In this document: positions 1-7,094 of the stretch, one piece after another
Numbering within the stretch: position 1 is the first letter of the stretch
Layout: each line of letters opens with the position of its first letter
Source of the DNA: Motiliproteus sp036964625
Lineage (GTDB): Bacteria; Pseudomonadota; Gammaproteobacteria; Pseudomonadales; Balneatricaceae
NCBI GenBank assembly: GCA_036964625.1
Contig: JBALTG010000136.1
Span: 1-12,131 of the forward strand
DNA: 12,131 nucleotides
Reading direction: 5' to 3'
Notes under the pieces: model-generated
Told to the model about the DNA's origin: nothing
The model's database searches: none
What the model saw: the letters and a program-made list of their open reading frames with translations, nothing else
Translations under genes and position numbers: made by a program

Positions 1-184
1 CGGTTCTTGCCCAGGGGGTTTTGCGTAAAAACTTGAGGCTGGACTTGACCGACGGATCGCTGTTAAAACAGCGGACCTTGATCCGACTACCCAGCTCCTC
101 CCAGCCATACTCAGCCACCAGGCTGTTGACGATGGTTTCCAGGGTTAAGCCATGTAGCGGATTGTCGGGCTGTTGTTCACTCAT
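1..184 (-). CDS. VF530/DUF2132 family DNA-binding protein (3' end outside window)
   Basis: The reverse strand reads from an ATG at 184-182 to the window edge, giving the first 61 residues. The N-terminus begins MSEQQPDNPLHGLTLETIV and continues with YGWEELG, IKVRCF, then DPSVKSSLKFLRKTPWAR. These are the signature segments of the short VF530 (DUF2132) family, whose Vibrio founding member has a solved structure and is annotated as DNA-binding; the cellular role is not known. Family members are usually about 70-90 residues, so only a short tail is missing. An AGGA stretch lies about 10 nt before the ATG. The gene is divergent from the YebC-family gene, with a 168-bp intergenic region. This gene was recognised by translation of the reverse strand; the family call is from remembered family sequence, not a search. 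Confidence 0.85.
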   Translation of the reverse strand, partial: MSEQQPDNPLHGLTLETIVNSLVAEYGWEELGSRIKVRCFNSDPSVKSSLKFLRKTPWART

Positions 185-222
185 GCGTTTGTCCTGATGG
201 CAGTGGCGGGGAGCAGTCGGTC

Positions 223-228
223 ATTATA
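223..228 (-). promoter_or_regulatory. -10 element TATAAT, likely for the VF530 gene
   Basis: On the minus strand the hexamer TATAAT sits about 40 nt upstream of the VF530 start codon. No good -35 hexamer was found at 16-18 bp spacing, so this is a match to the -10 consensus only. The divergent YebC-family gene may use TAAAAT at 314-319 on the plus strand, also without a convincing -35. Confidence 0.35.
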
Positions 229-352
229 TAAGCTATTGAGGTGCAGATCTGTCGGAGTCGCAGATTTATCGGTTTAAAAGACGTAAACAGGAGACCTGAC
301 TCTGCTGCTCTAGTAAAATCCTCGTTTTTATCATTTACAATGGGGCAGCGTC

Positions 353-1069
353 ATGGGCAGAGCCTACCAAAACCGTAAAGAATCGATGGCTAAAACGGCA
401 GATGCCAAGGCCAAAGTTTACAGCAAGTACGGGCGCGAGATTTATGTCTGCGCCAAAGCCGGTGGCGTAGAGCCCGATGGCAACTTGGCGTTACGGGGCC
501 TGATAGAGCGGGCCAAAAAAGATCAGGTGCCAACTCACGTTATCGAAAAGGCGATCGACAAAGCCAAAGGCGGCGGCGGCGAGGATTTCTCGGTGGCCCG
601 CTATGAGGGCTACGGTCCGGGTAACTGCATGGTGATGATTGAATGTCTCACGGATAACGCTAATCGTACCTTTGGTGACGTGCGTCTATGCTTTACCAAA
701 ACCAAATGTAAGATCGGCACCCAGGGCAGTGTCAGTCATATGTTTGATCACAATGCTATCCTGGTTTTTAAGCATGATGACGAAGAAGCGGTGCTGGAAG
801 CCTTGATGATGGGTGATGTCGATGTGGCTGATATTGAAAGTGACGCAGGTTTGATTACCGTTTTCGCTCCCCATACGGATTACTTTAAGGCGAAGACTTC
901 GCTGGCCGAGGCGTTCGGCGAGATTGATTATGAGGTCGATGAGATTCAGTTTCTGCCCCAGAGTAGTACCCCCATCTCTGAAGAAGATATGCCGATGTTT
1001 GATAAGTTTATAGAGATGCTCAATGACGTCGATGATGTTCAGAATATCTATCACAACGCCGAGCTCTAG
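353..1069 (+). CDS. YebC/PmpR family DNA-binding regulatory protein (YeeN-like paralogue)
   Basis: The 238-residue product is a full-length member of the YebC/PmpR/TACO1 family. Members are cytoplasmic; described roles are DNA-binding regulation and, more recently for YebC, help with translation of proline-rich stretches. Visible family segments: N-terminal MGRAYQNRKESMAKTADAK, KVYSKYGREIYVCAK (about 22-36), the helical stretch RAKKDQVPTHVIEKAIDKA with a following GGGGED (about 53-77), YEGYGPGNCMVMIECLTDN, and the C-terminal MLNDVDDVQNIYHNAEL. The start MGRAYQNRKESMAKTA matches the Vibrio/Shewanella-type paralogue rather than classical YebC (MAGHSKWANI), so E. coli YeeN is the nearer relative. 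The start codon is fixed by this conserved N-terminus, although only a weak GGGG precedes it. The stop codon TAG at 1067-1069 falls inside the left end of the inverted-repeat element at 1066-1233. Function of this paralogue group is not established. Confidence 0.93.
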   Translation: MGRAYQNRKESMAKTADAKAKVYSKYGREIYVCAKAGGVEPDGNLALRGLIERAKKDQVPTHVIEKAIDKAKGGGGEDFSVARYEGYGPGNCMVMIECLTDNANRTFGDVRLCFTKTKCKIGTQGSVSHMFDHNAILVFKHDDEEAVLEALMMGDVDVADIESDAGLITVFAPHTDYFKAKTSLAEAFGEIDYEVDEIQFLPQSSTPISEEDMPMFDKFIEMLNDVDDVQNIYHNAEL

Positions 1070-1233
1070 GAGCCTGTCGGACTTAACACTGATCTACTGC
1101 GGAAAACCCGAATTTGGTCATATTTTCACGATCACCCTCGTTAAATAGCTAGCTATTCGCCTCGGATGATCGAAAAATTTGCCTCAAATCGTATTCTCCT
1201 CGCTACGATCGGCCAAGCCCGACAGGCTCCTAG
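1066..1233. repeat. 168-bp MITE-like element with 19-bp terminal inverted repeats
   Basis: The left end (1066-1084, beginning CTAGGAGCCTGTCGG) and the right end (1215-1233, ending CCGACAGGCTCCTAG) are reverse complements at 18 of 19 positions. Inside is a perfect 14-bp palindrome, AATAGCTAGCTATT, at 1144-1157. It is framed by weaker dyad symmetry (CGATCA near 1130 pairing with TGATCG near 1168), so the transcript or single strand could fold into one long imperfect hairpin. No ORF is present. A second region at 6291-6427 shares its inner motifs CGTAGCGAGG and TTGAGGCA in opposite orientation, which shows this is a dispersed family and not just a terminator. It overlaps the stop codon of the YebC-family gene and probably also acts as the 3' hairpin of that transcript. 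The mobilising enzyme is not in the window. Confidence 0.8.
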
Positions 1234-1254
1234 CCCTTATCGACACAGCCCTGT

Positions 1255-1563
1255 CTAATCACTGTGATTGGCAGGGGGCTGGCAAGGTTGTTTGAGCAGT
1301 GGTCCAAGTAACAGCTTTAAGCGTTTCCGACAGTCGACCACGTGACAGGTGAGTTGGTGAGGGCAGGCGAGTTGGATCTGCTTGATCTGCTCATCCTCGA
1401 TATTGAGAAGCGCAATAAGCACGATCTCCTCTTTTTCCCGCTCGGTCTTGGCTTCCTGCATCAGGGTGATGGTATCGATACCCTCGATAAATCGCTTTTT
1501 CGCCATCACCGCGACGTGTTCAAAATCGTAACTGCCCTGACAACCAAGGGTTTTGCATGGCAT
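1255..1563 (-). CDS. conserved hypothetical small Cys-containing protein
   Basis: This is a 102-residue soluble protein with no signal peptide or membrane segment. It begins MPCKTLGCQGSYDFEHVAVM, with Cys3 and Cys8, then a charged helical middle (residues about 33-62: LMQEAKTEREKEEIVLIALL, then acidic NIEDEQ). A Cys/His-rich tail, ACPHQLTCHVVDCRKR, follows at about 66-81, and the C-terminus is poorly structured. The Cys pairs could bind a metal, but no known domain was recognised. A good ribosome binding site (GGAG 8 nt upstream of the ATG) and coding-like composition favour this strand over the overlapping plus-strand ORF. A -10-like TATACT on the minus strand at 1618-1613 could be its promoter. 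It is divergent from helicase 1. Confidence 0.7.
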   Translation of the reverse strand: MPCKTLGCQGSYDFEHVAVMAKKRFIEGIDTITLMQEAKTEREKEEIVLIALLNIEDEQIKQIQLACPHQLTCHVVDCRKRLKLLLGPLLKQPCQPPANHSD

Positions 1564-1750
1564 GAATGAGTCTCCTCTGTTCCCTGAGAAAAAGCGGTAC
1601 CTTATACGTTCTAGTATAGAAGCCAGTTGCTGATATCACCGAGACAGGATCTGCAAAATAACGGGTAGAAATTGTATCTATAAATAGCAGTCAGCATCGG
1701 GTCGCGATCAGAGAACTGTAATCAATCACACCAGGCTGCGCAAATTCCTC

Positions 1751-1795
1751 TATAATTCGCGCTCCGTTTTTGGCTGTAGCTCGATCTACAGAGGA
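1751..1795 (+). promoter_or_regulatory. promoter -10 and 5' UTR hairpin before helicase 1
   Basis: TATAAT at 1751-1756 is a consensus -10 about 45 nt before the start codon; the matching -35 is poor. The presumed short leader then holds a perfect 6-bp stem, CTGTAG-CTCGAT-CTACAG (1774-1791). It ends immediately at the Shine-Dalgarno GAGGA (1791-1795) upstream of ATG 1802. A stem abutting the ribosome binding site could modulate initiation, but it is short and its stability was not computed. Confidence 0.5.
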
Positions 1796-1801
1796 TTTAC
1801 C

Positions 1802-3100
1802 ATGATATTTTCATCTTTAGACCTGGCTCCCGAGCTTCAGAAAGCCATCGATGCCTGTGGCTACAGCCAGATGACCCCGATTCAAGAGCGGGCGATAGTC
1901 TCGGCTCGGCGTGGCAAAGACCTGCTGGCTAACGCCCAGACCGGCACCGGAAAGACCGCCGCGTTCGCGCTCCCGATTCTGCAGCAGATGCACGACCGCC
2001 CGCAACAAACCGTCTCATGCGCTCCGCGCGCGTTGATTTTGACGCCGACCCGCGAACTTGCTGAGCAGCTGGCGGAAAGCATCAAGCGTTATGCTCAGTT
2101 TTTGCCTTTCAGTGTCACCGCCCTCTACGGCGGCGTTAAGATGACGGGCCAGCAAAGCAAGCTCAAAGCCGGTGTTGATATCATCGTCGCCACCCCGGGG
2201 CGCTTGTTGGAGCATCTGGAGAAGTGCAACGTCAATCTATCCAAGGTTGAGTTCGTGGTGCTGGATGAGGCCGACCGGATGCTGGATATGGGCTTTCTTG
2301 CTGATGTCCATGCGTTGCTGCAGATGGTCCCTAAAAAACGCCAGACCCTGCTGTTCTCGGCCACGGCCTCGCCCGCGGTGAACGAGTTAGCCAAATTCTT
2401 GTTGACTAACCACGAAGTGATTCGCGTGGCCAAGCAGAACGCCACCGCCGATACTGTTGAGCATGTGGTCTATCCGGTTGAAGAAAAGCGCAAGATAGAA
2501 CTGTTTATCACCCTGATTGAACAGCACAACTGGTTTCAAGTGCTGGTGTTTACCAGTACTAAAGCCCAGGCGGATGCGCTGATGCGAAACCTGAAAATGG
2601 TAAAGATCAGTGCGGCTCTCTGTCATGGTGACAAAAGCCAGGGTTCGCGTCGGCGTGCTATCGCAGATTTTAAAGCCGGTGACGTGCAGGTGTTGGTTGC
2701 GACAGAAGTGGCCGCCCGCGGTTTGGATATTCAGGGATTGGAGCATGTAGTCAACTTCAACCTGCCCTATCTTGCGGAGGACTATGTGCACCGTATCGGG
2801 CGCACAGGCCGGGCCGGAGCTAAAGGCCAGGCGATCTCTTTTGTCAGTCGTGAAGAGGAGCGCAGCCTGGACAATATCGAGCGCTTGATCGGAACCACGA
2901 TTGAGCGGGTGTATCTGCGGGGCTTTGAGGTCACTAGTCGTGAAAAGATTTTTACTAACCTAGCCCAGCAGGCGCGTCCCGGACGCACCAATAAAGCCAG
3001 CCAAACCAAGATTATCCGGAATAAGGTCAGTACCCAGAAGGCCAGGACTAAAACCGTGGGTAGCAAAACTGTTAAGGCTGCGGGTGCTAAGAAAGGCTAA
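1802..3100 (+). CDS. DEAD-box ATP-dependent RNA helicase (RhlE-like)
   Basis: This 432-residue protein unwinds RNA duplexes with ATP; RhlE-type enzymes act in ribosome assembly and RNA turnover in the cytoplasm. All core motifs are present in order: Q motif (MTPIQ, about 24-28), Walker A AQTGTGKT (45-52), PTREL (82-86), GG (110-111), TPGR (131-134), DEAD (155-158), SAT (186-188), VFTST (249-253), ARGLDI (305-310) and HRIGRTGRAG (330-339). After about residue 375 there is a short Lys/Arg-rich, low-complexity tail, which in this family helps RNA binding. The start is supported by the GAGGA site and the conserved FSSLDL N-terminus. The gene stands alone, divergent from the hypothetical gene and convergent with a second, clearly paralogous helicase. 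The subfamily (RhlE versus SrmB-like) is inferred from length and tail, so no symbol is given. Confidence 0.95.
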   Translation: MIFSSLDLAPELQKAIDACGYSQMTPIQERAIVSARRGKDLLANAQTGTGKTAAFALPILQQMHDRPQQTVSCAPRALILTPTRELAEQLAESIKRYAQFLPFSVTALYGGVKMTGQQSKLKAGVDIIVATPGRLLEHLEKCNVNLSKVEFVVLDEADRMLDMGFLADVHALLQMVPKKRQTLLFSATASPAVNELAKFLLTNHEVIRVAKQNATADTVEHVVYPVEEKRKIELFITLIEQHNWFQVLVFTSTKAQADALMRNLKMVKISAALCHGDKSQGSRRRAIADFKAGDVQVLVATEVAARGLDIQGLEHVVNFNLPYLAEDYVHRIGRTGRAGAKGQAISFVSREEERSLDNIERLIGTTIERVYLRGFEVTSREKIFTNLAQQARPGRTNKASQTKIIRNKVSTQKARTKTVGSKTVKAAGAKKG

Positions 3101-3168
3101 CCGGCGCGTCGCGTGCTGGGCACTGGGCCCAGCTCTGGATTTTGTTCTGGGTTCAACCCTGGGTTAAA

Positions 3169-3209
3169 GGCGGAGTCCCGTTGCGGAGTATCCGCCGCTT
3201 CACTTTTTT
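3169..3209 (+). terminator. hairpin terminator between convergent helicase genes
   Basis: GGCGGA (3169-3174) and TCCGCC (3191-3196) form a 6-bp GC-rich stem; T6 follows at 3204-3209. It lies 68 nt after the plus-strand helicase stop. Read on the minus strand the same stem is followed only by a short TTT, so it may serve the second helicase more weakly. The loop is long (16 nt) and the T tract begins 7 nt after the stem, which lowers certainty. Confidence 0.55.
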
Positions 3210-3216
3210 CCAGAGG

Positions 3217-4488
3217 TTAGCGTGGGTGCTTGGCCGGTTTTTTTCCCAGTGCGCGCGCTCTGGCCCTGTTTTTCTGTGCCGCGGCGCTATTTTTACGTGA
3301 CGCCGGCATCACCCGGTTGAGGTCGGGTTCATAGCCGGGTAGCCATTGGGGCAGCAGGCTGTTGTTGAGGATCACCTCGATCTCCTCCAGCAGGTAATTT
3401 TCTTCGCTGCTCAAGAGTGAAATGGCCAGCCCCGAGCCCCCGGCGCGTCCGGTACGGCCGATACGGTGGATATAATCCTCGGCGTTATAGGGCAGTTCAT
3501 AATTGATCACATATTTGAGCTGATCGATATCCAGTCCGCGGGCTGCCACATCGGTGGCTACCAGGGCGCGTAGCTCCCCTTGCCTGAACTGTTCCAGTGC
3601 GCGCTCTCGCGCCCCCTGGGATTTGTCGCCGTGGATCGACAGGGCCTTCAGACCGTCCTTGCCCATCTCGCTGGCCAGTAAGTCCGCGCTCTGCTTGGTT
3701 CGGGTAAAGATCAGTACCTGATTCCAGTTCTTAGCCCCGATCAGGTGGGACACCAGTTCGCGTTTACGTTCGGCATCGACGGCATAGATGATCTGTTCAA
3801 CCTGGATCGCGGCGGTGTTGCGGGCATCAACCTCAATCAGGGTGGGTGTGCGCAGCAGGGTTTTACTGAGCGCGAAAATGGCCTGGTCGAAGGTGGCGGA
3901 AAAGAGCAGGGTCTGGCGTTCGTCAGGAATCGATTTCAGAATCCGTTTTATCTCATCGATAAAGCCCATGTCCAGCATTCGGTCCGCCTCGTCGAACACC
4001 AGATGCTGCACCTTACTCAGATCTGCAGCGCCGCGCTGGACCAGATCCAGTAGTCGTCCGGGCGTAGCCACCAGAATATCGACCCCGGCGGTAAGTTCTG
4101 CAATCTGGGTATTAATACTGGCGCCCCCGTACACCAGGGCGGTTTTGAGTGGGCTGTGTTTGCCGTAGTTAACCAGGCTTTGATAGACCTGCTGAGCCAG
4201 CTCTCGGGTAGGGGTGAGCACCAGGGCCCGTACCGGTCGCCGGTTTTGCGCGGTGCAGTCGGTCATGCATAATTGCTGCAGGATCGGCAGCGCGAACGCG
4301 GCCGTCTTGCCCGTACCGGTTTGTGCCCCGGCCATGACATCCTGCTGGGCTAGAATAACCGGAATGGCAGCGCTCTGAATCGGCGTGGGATGCGTATAGC
4401 CGCGCTCGGTCAACGCATCAATCAACGGTTGATTAAGGCCTAGTGCGGAAAAATCCTGGGAGGATTGCTCGGTCATTGGCTCGCTCAC
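3217..4488 (-). CDS. DEAD-box ATP-dependent RNA helicase (RhlE family), second paralogue
   Basis: This 423-residue DEAD-box helicase has a full motif set: Q motif HPTPIQ (about 33-38), AQTGTGKT (55-62), PTREL (93-97), TPGR (142-145), DEAD (167-170), SAT (197-199), a VATDVAARGLDI block, and HRIGRTGRAG. A basic tail (RARARALGKKPAKHPR) ends the protein, as is common in RhlE. It shares long near-identical stretches with helicase 1 (KTAAFALPILQQ, RMLDMGF) but is clearly diverged, so the two are old paralogues. The listed start is GTG at 4488-4486, which overlaps the stop of the FAD dehydrogenase as GTGA and would allow translational coupling. An in-frame ATG four codons later (4476-4474) is an equally credible start; neither has a strong Shine-Dalgarno. 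Expected activity is cytoplasmic RNA unwinding. Confidence 0.94.
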   Translation of the reverse strand: MSEPMTEQSSQDFSALGLNQPLIDALTERGYTHPTPIQSAAIPVILAQQDVMAGAQTGTGKTAAFALPILQQLCMTDCTAQNRRPVRALVLTPTRELAQQVYQSLVNYGKHSPLKTALVYGGASINTQIAELTAGVDILVATPGRLLDLVQRGAADLSKVQHLVFDEADRMLDMGFIDEIKRILKSIPDERQTLLFSATFDQAIFALSKTLLRTPTLIEVDARNTAAIQVEQIIYAVDAERKRELVSHLIGAKNWNQVLIFTRTKQSADLLASEMGKDGLKALSIHGDKSQGARERALEQFRQGELRALVATDVAARGLDIDQLKYVINYELPYNAEDYIHRIGRTGRAGGSGLAISLLSSEENYLLEEIEVILNNSLLPQWLPGYEPDLNRVMPASRKNSAAAQKNRARARALGKKPAKHPR

Positions 4489-6131
4489 GCGCTTGTTTTA
4501 GTTTTGAAAGTTTCTTGAATTTGTTGATGCTTGGCATTGATGCTCAGGGCGATCGCTTCGGCGATCTTAATCCCATCGATCGCCGCCGACATGATACCTC
4601 CAGCATAGCCCGCGCCTTCGCCGCCGGGGTATAACCCGAGAGTGTTGATGCTTTGCAGGTCTTGATGATTACGCTTGATCACCAGTGGCGAAGAGGTGCG
4701 GGTCTCGACACCGGTGAGCAGGGCATCATTTTGGGCAAAGCCCTTGATCTGCCGGTTAAATGCCGGGATCGCTTCGCGCAGGGCTTCAATGCAGAAATCG
4801 GGCAGGGCGGCAGACAGGTCCGTTAACTTAATTCCGGGCTTGAAGGAGGGGGTCACGGCGCCCAGCTGTTCCGAGCTTTGGCCCCTGAGGAAATCGCCCA
4901 CTTTCTGTGCCGGGGCATCGTAATTCTCCCCCCCCAGGCGATAGGCGGTTCGCTCCAGCTGGCGCTGCAGCTCAATGCCAGCCAACGGACCGCCCGGGTA
5001 ATCGGAAGGATCGATGCCGACGACGATGGCGCTGTTGGCATTGCGTTCCTGGCGTGAGTACTGGCTCATGCCGTTAGTGACGACCTGGTGCTCTTCGGAG
5101 GTTGCCGCGACGACCGTGCCACCCGGGCACATGCAGAAACTGTACACCGAGCGGCCATTTTCACAGTGGTGTACCAGCTTGTAATCGGCCGACCCCAAGA
5201 TCGGGTGGCCCGCGTATTTTCCAAAACGTGCCTGGTCGATCAGTGCCTGTGGGTGTTCAATCCGGAACCCGACCGAGAACGGCTTGGCTTCCATGTGGAT
5301 GTTTTTGTCGAACAGCATCTGGAAGGTATCGCGGGCGCTGTGACCAATGGCCAGGGCGATGTGGTTTGAGAGCAGTGTCTCACCGTCGGCCAGAGTGATT
5401 CCGGCCACCCGGCCATTTTCGATCTGCAGGTCGTCGACGCGGGCGCTGAAGCGGATCTCACCGCCCAGTTCGATGATTTTGGCGCGCATCTTTTCTACCA
5501 TCGACACCAGCCTGAAGGTGCCGATATGCGGCTTGCTGACATACAGAATCTCATCCGGGGCTCCCGCTTCGACAAACTCGGTTAACACCTTGCGTCCATA
5601 CTGTTTGGGGTCTTTGATCTGGGTCGAGAGTTTGCCATCGGAAAAGGTACCCGCGCCACCTTCGCCAAATTGGACATTGGATTCGGTATTGAGCTTCTTT
5701 TCGCGCCAGAAGCCAAAGGTGTCCTGGGTACGTTCACGCACCGCTTTGCCGCGCTCAATTATCAATGGTTTGTAGCCCATCTGTGCTAACAGCAGGCCGG
5801 TTAGTAAACCGCAGGGGCCAAAACCGATCACCAGAGGACGCTCTTGCAGACCGGCAGGTGCCTGGGCGACAAAGTTGTAGCGCATGTCAGGTGTGGCTTT
5901 GACCGACCCGTTGTCCGCGAACTGCTCCAGCAGCCGGGCGTTGTTGGAGGTGTCGACATCGAGGGTATAGACCAGATAGATGTTTCTTTTATTGCGGGCA
6001 TCATAGCCACGCCGGCGTATCTCGTAGCTCAGTAACTGCTCGGCGGTAATATCTAAGTGGTTGAGTATTGCGCTGACCAGAGCGGTGTCGTCGTGATCAA
6101 GAGGGAGCTTAATATTGGAGATACGAATCAT
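4485..6131 (-). CDS. NAD(P)/FAD-dependent dehydrogenase (COG2509 type)
   Basis: The 548-residue flavoprotein belongs to the uncharacterised FAD-dependent dehydrogenase family COG2509. An N-terminal region of about 95 residues (MIRISNIKLPLDHDD) precedes a Rossmann FAD-binding motif, GFGPCG (103-108). LIIERGKAVRERTQD follows, holding the acidic residue that binds the ribose. Family-typical blocks are FGEGGAGTFSDGKL, YVSKPHIGT, AIGHSARDTF, SFCMCPGG and the C-terminal GLYPGGEGAGYAGGIMSAAIDG, the second FAD-contacting motif. The substrate is unknown. I chose the internal ATG at 6131 over the GTG at 6158 because family members start MIRI close to the first strand. The stop TGA overlaps the start of helicase 2, suggesting co-transcription; a functional link is not evident. 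Confidence 0.9.
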   Translation of the reverse strand: MIRISNIKLPLDHDDTALVSAILNHLDITAEQLLSYEIRRRGYDARNKRNIYLVYTLDVDTSNNARLLEQFADNGSVKATPDMRYNFVAQAPAGLQERPLVIGFGPCGLLTGLLLAQMGYKPLIIERGKAVRERTQDTFGFWREKKLNTESNVQFGEGGAGTFSDGKLSTQIKDPKQYGRKVLTEFVEAGAPDEILYVSKPHIGTFRLVSMVEKMRAKIIELGGEIRFSARVDDLQIENGRVAGITLADGETLLSNHIALAIGHSARDTFQMLFDKNIHMEAKPFSVGFRIEHPQALIDQARFGKYAGHPILGSADYKLVHHCENGRSVYSFCMCPGGTVVAATSEEHQVVTNGMSQYSRQERNANSAIVVGIDPSDYPGGPLAGIELQRQLERTAYRLGGENYDAPAQKVGDFLRGQSSEQLGAVTPSFKPGIKLTDLSAALPDFCIEALREAIPAFNRQIKGFAQNDALLTGVETRTSSPLVIKRNHQDLQSINTLGLYPGGEGAGYAGGIMSAAIDGIKIAEAIALSINAKHQQIQETFKTKTSA

Positions 6132-6290
6132 GTGGGGCGTTCCAGCAGACCAAGACAATCAACACAACCGGTCTGAAAGCGGGGACGTCTGCCACGAAGG
6201 TGCGCCCAGGGTTCAGCGGTTGGTTAGGGATCAAGCGAGTGATTTTACGTTATTTTTTAAATCAGTGCGCTCTGTTATGACCCCTGAGTA

Positions 6291-6427
6291 ACTTGTTGGA
6301 CTTGACCGGTCGTAGCGAGGCTAAGGCGAGTTGAGGCATATTTTGGATCTTGTGACGCGATAAATCGGCATGACTGCCGATTTATCCCGCGTTAGCGTGG
6401 GTGTTTTCAGGCTATTAAGTCGATGGA
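6291..6427. repeat. degenerate relative of the 1066-1233 repeat, with a perfect internal hairpin
   Basis: Positions 6300-6320 match the reverse complement of 1198-1218 at 18 of 21 bases (shared core CGTAGCGAGG). TTGAGGCA then recurs about 10 bases further on in both. The far end contains TTAAGTC, the equivalent of the inner terminal repeat sequence of the first copy. The centre differs: here it is a perfect 12-bp stem, GATAAATCGGCA / TGCCGATTTATC (6359-6386, loop TGAC), extended by ACGCG/CGCGT. Ends are less well conserved than in the first copy, so boundaries are approximate. It sits between the FAD dehydrogenase promoter region and the 128-bp repeat. Confidence 0.65.
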
Positions 6428-6548
6428 AAAATAGGTTCAATAGCTATTTGTCCATCGCCCCTGAAATCTGCTGCAGTTGCGTATAATTAGTTTATTTTCA
6501 AGGGCTCGCATGGGTCTTAGGCCCATGTTGACGCATCCTTGCGTCTCC
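6421..6548 (-). repeat. 128-bp dispersed repeat, copy A (inverted relative to copy B)
   Basis: The reverse complement of this stretch aligns without gaps to 8414-8541, with about 102 of 128 positions identical by my count. It carries three stems in a row: CGATGGAAAAATAG / CTATTTGTCCATCG (6421-6457, one mismatch), CATGGG-CCCATG (6509-6527) and GACGCA-TCCT-TGCGTC (6530-6545). It begins 20 nt downstream of the phasin stop codon and so may also serve as the 3' end structure of that transcript. There is no coding potential. Confidence 0.8.
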
Positions 6549-6568
6549 TGCGGGTGAAAAACTACACC

Positions 6569-7081
6569 TTAATTGCTTTGTACGGTCTGTAGGCTCTTTT
6601 GAAACCAGGCCCTGTATGCTGCTTGAATCGCATTCAAATTAGCAGCCTCATCGCTGGCATCTTGCTGATACTGTTTCACGATGTTAAGACTTGTTTCCAT
6701 GAGGGTGGCTAGCAGAGTCGCTGCAGAGTTCGCCTCTTTAGGTACTTCAGCCAGTTGCTCTGCGGAGGCTAAGCTCGTTTGCAAAAACGCGCGGTAGCCA
6801 TCCCGCACCTTTCCCATCACTGCTATCTGGATATCGCTCAGCTCATCAATGGCAGTGGACAGGGCTGTGGGATCGGTCAGTTTTTTAGCGATCTGCAGCC
6901 AGTCGGTCTGTTGCATCGACTCGAATACAGCCCCGGCAACCTGGGCGCTATCCTTGAGCGGGGTCATGGCATTCATCAGCATGACGGAGTCCTGGGTGGT
7001 TTGATCTGAATACTCCTTCCAGTGCTGAATTGCCTCAGAGAGGCTCGGGTCGATAAATTTATTCGCTTGAGGCGATGTCAT
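6569..7081 (-). CDS. phasin-like PHA granule-associated protein
   Basis: This is a 170-residue, almost entirely helical, soluble protein without signal peptide or Cys, rich in Ala, Gln, Ser and Leu. It has the aspect of the phasin family: EAIQHWKEYSDQTTQD near the N-terminus, a middle helix around AFLQTSLASAEQLAEV, and an amphipathic C-terminus AAYRAWFQKSLQTV. Phasins coat intracellular PHA granules and can activate depolymerases. The gene starts 13 nt after the stop of the PHA depolymerase on the same strand, with a strong AGGGAG site in the gap, so the two form an operon. The family call leans on this context as well as composition; primary sequence similarity among phasins is low, so a different helical protein is possible. 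Confidence 0.65.
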   Translation of the reverse strand: MTSPQANKFIDPSLSEAIQHWKEYSDQTTQDSVMLMNAMTPLKDSAQVAGAVFESMQQTDWLQIAKKLTDPTALSTAIDELSDIQIAVMGKVRDGYRAFLQTSLASAEQLAEVPKEANSAATLLATLMETSLNIVKQYQQDASDEAANLNAIQAAYRAWFQKSLQTVQSN

Positions 7082-7094
7082 GTCGTTCTCCCTG

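Noticed and set aside
686..1054. Minus-strand ORF inside the YebC-family gene
   Set aside because: Lies wholly within a clearly conserved coding sequence; no independent support.
1342..1569. Plus-strand 75-residue ORF opposite the small hypothetical gene
   Set aside because: No ribosome binding site, and composition fits a shadow of the minus-strand gene, which has a good Shine-Dalgarno and Cys pattern.
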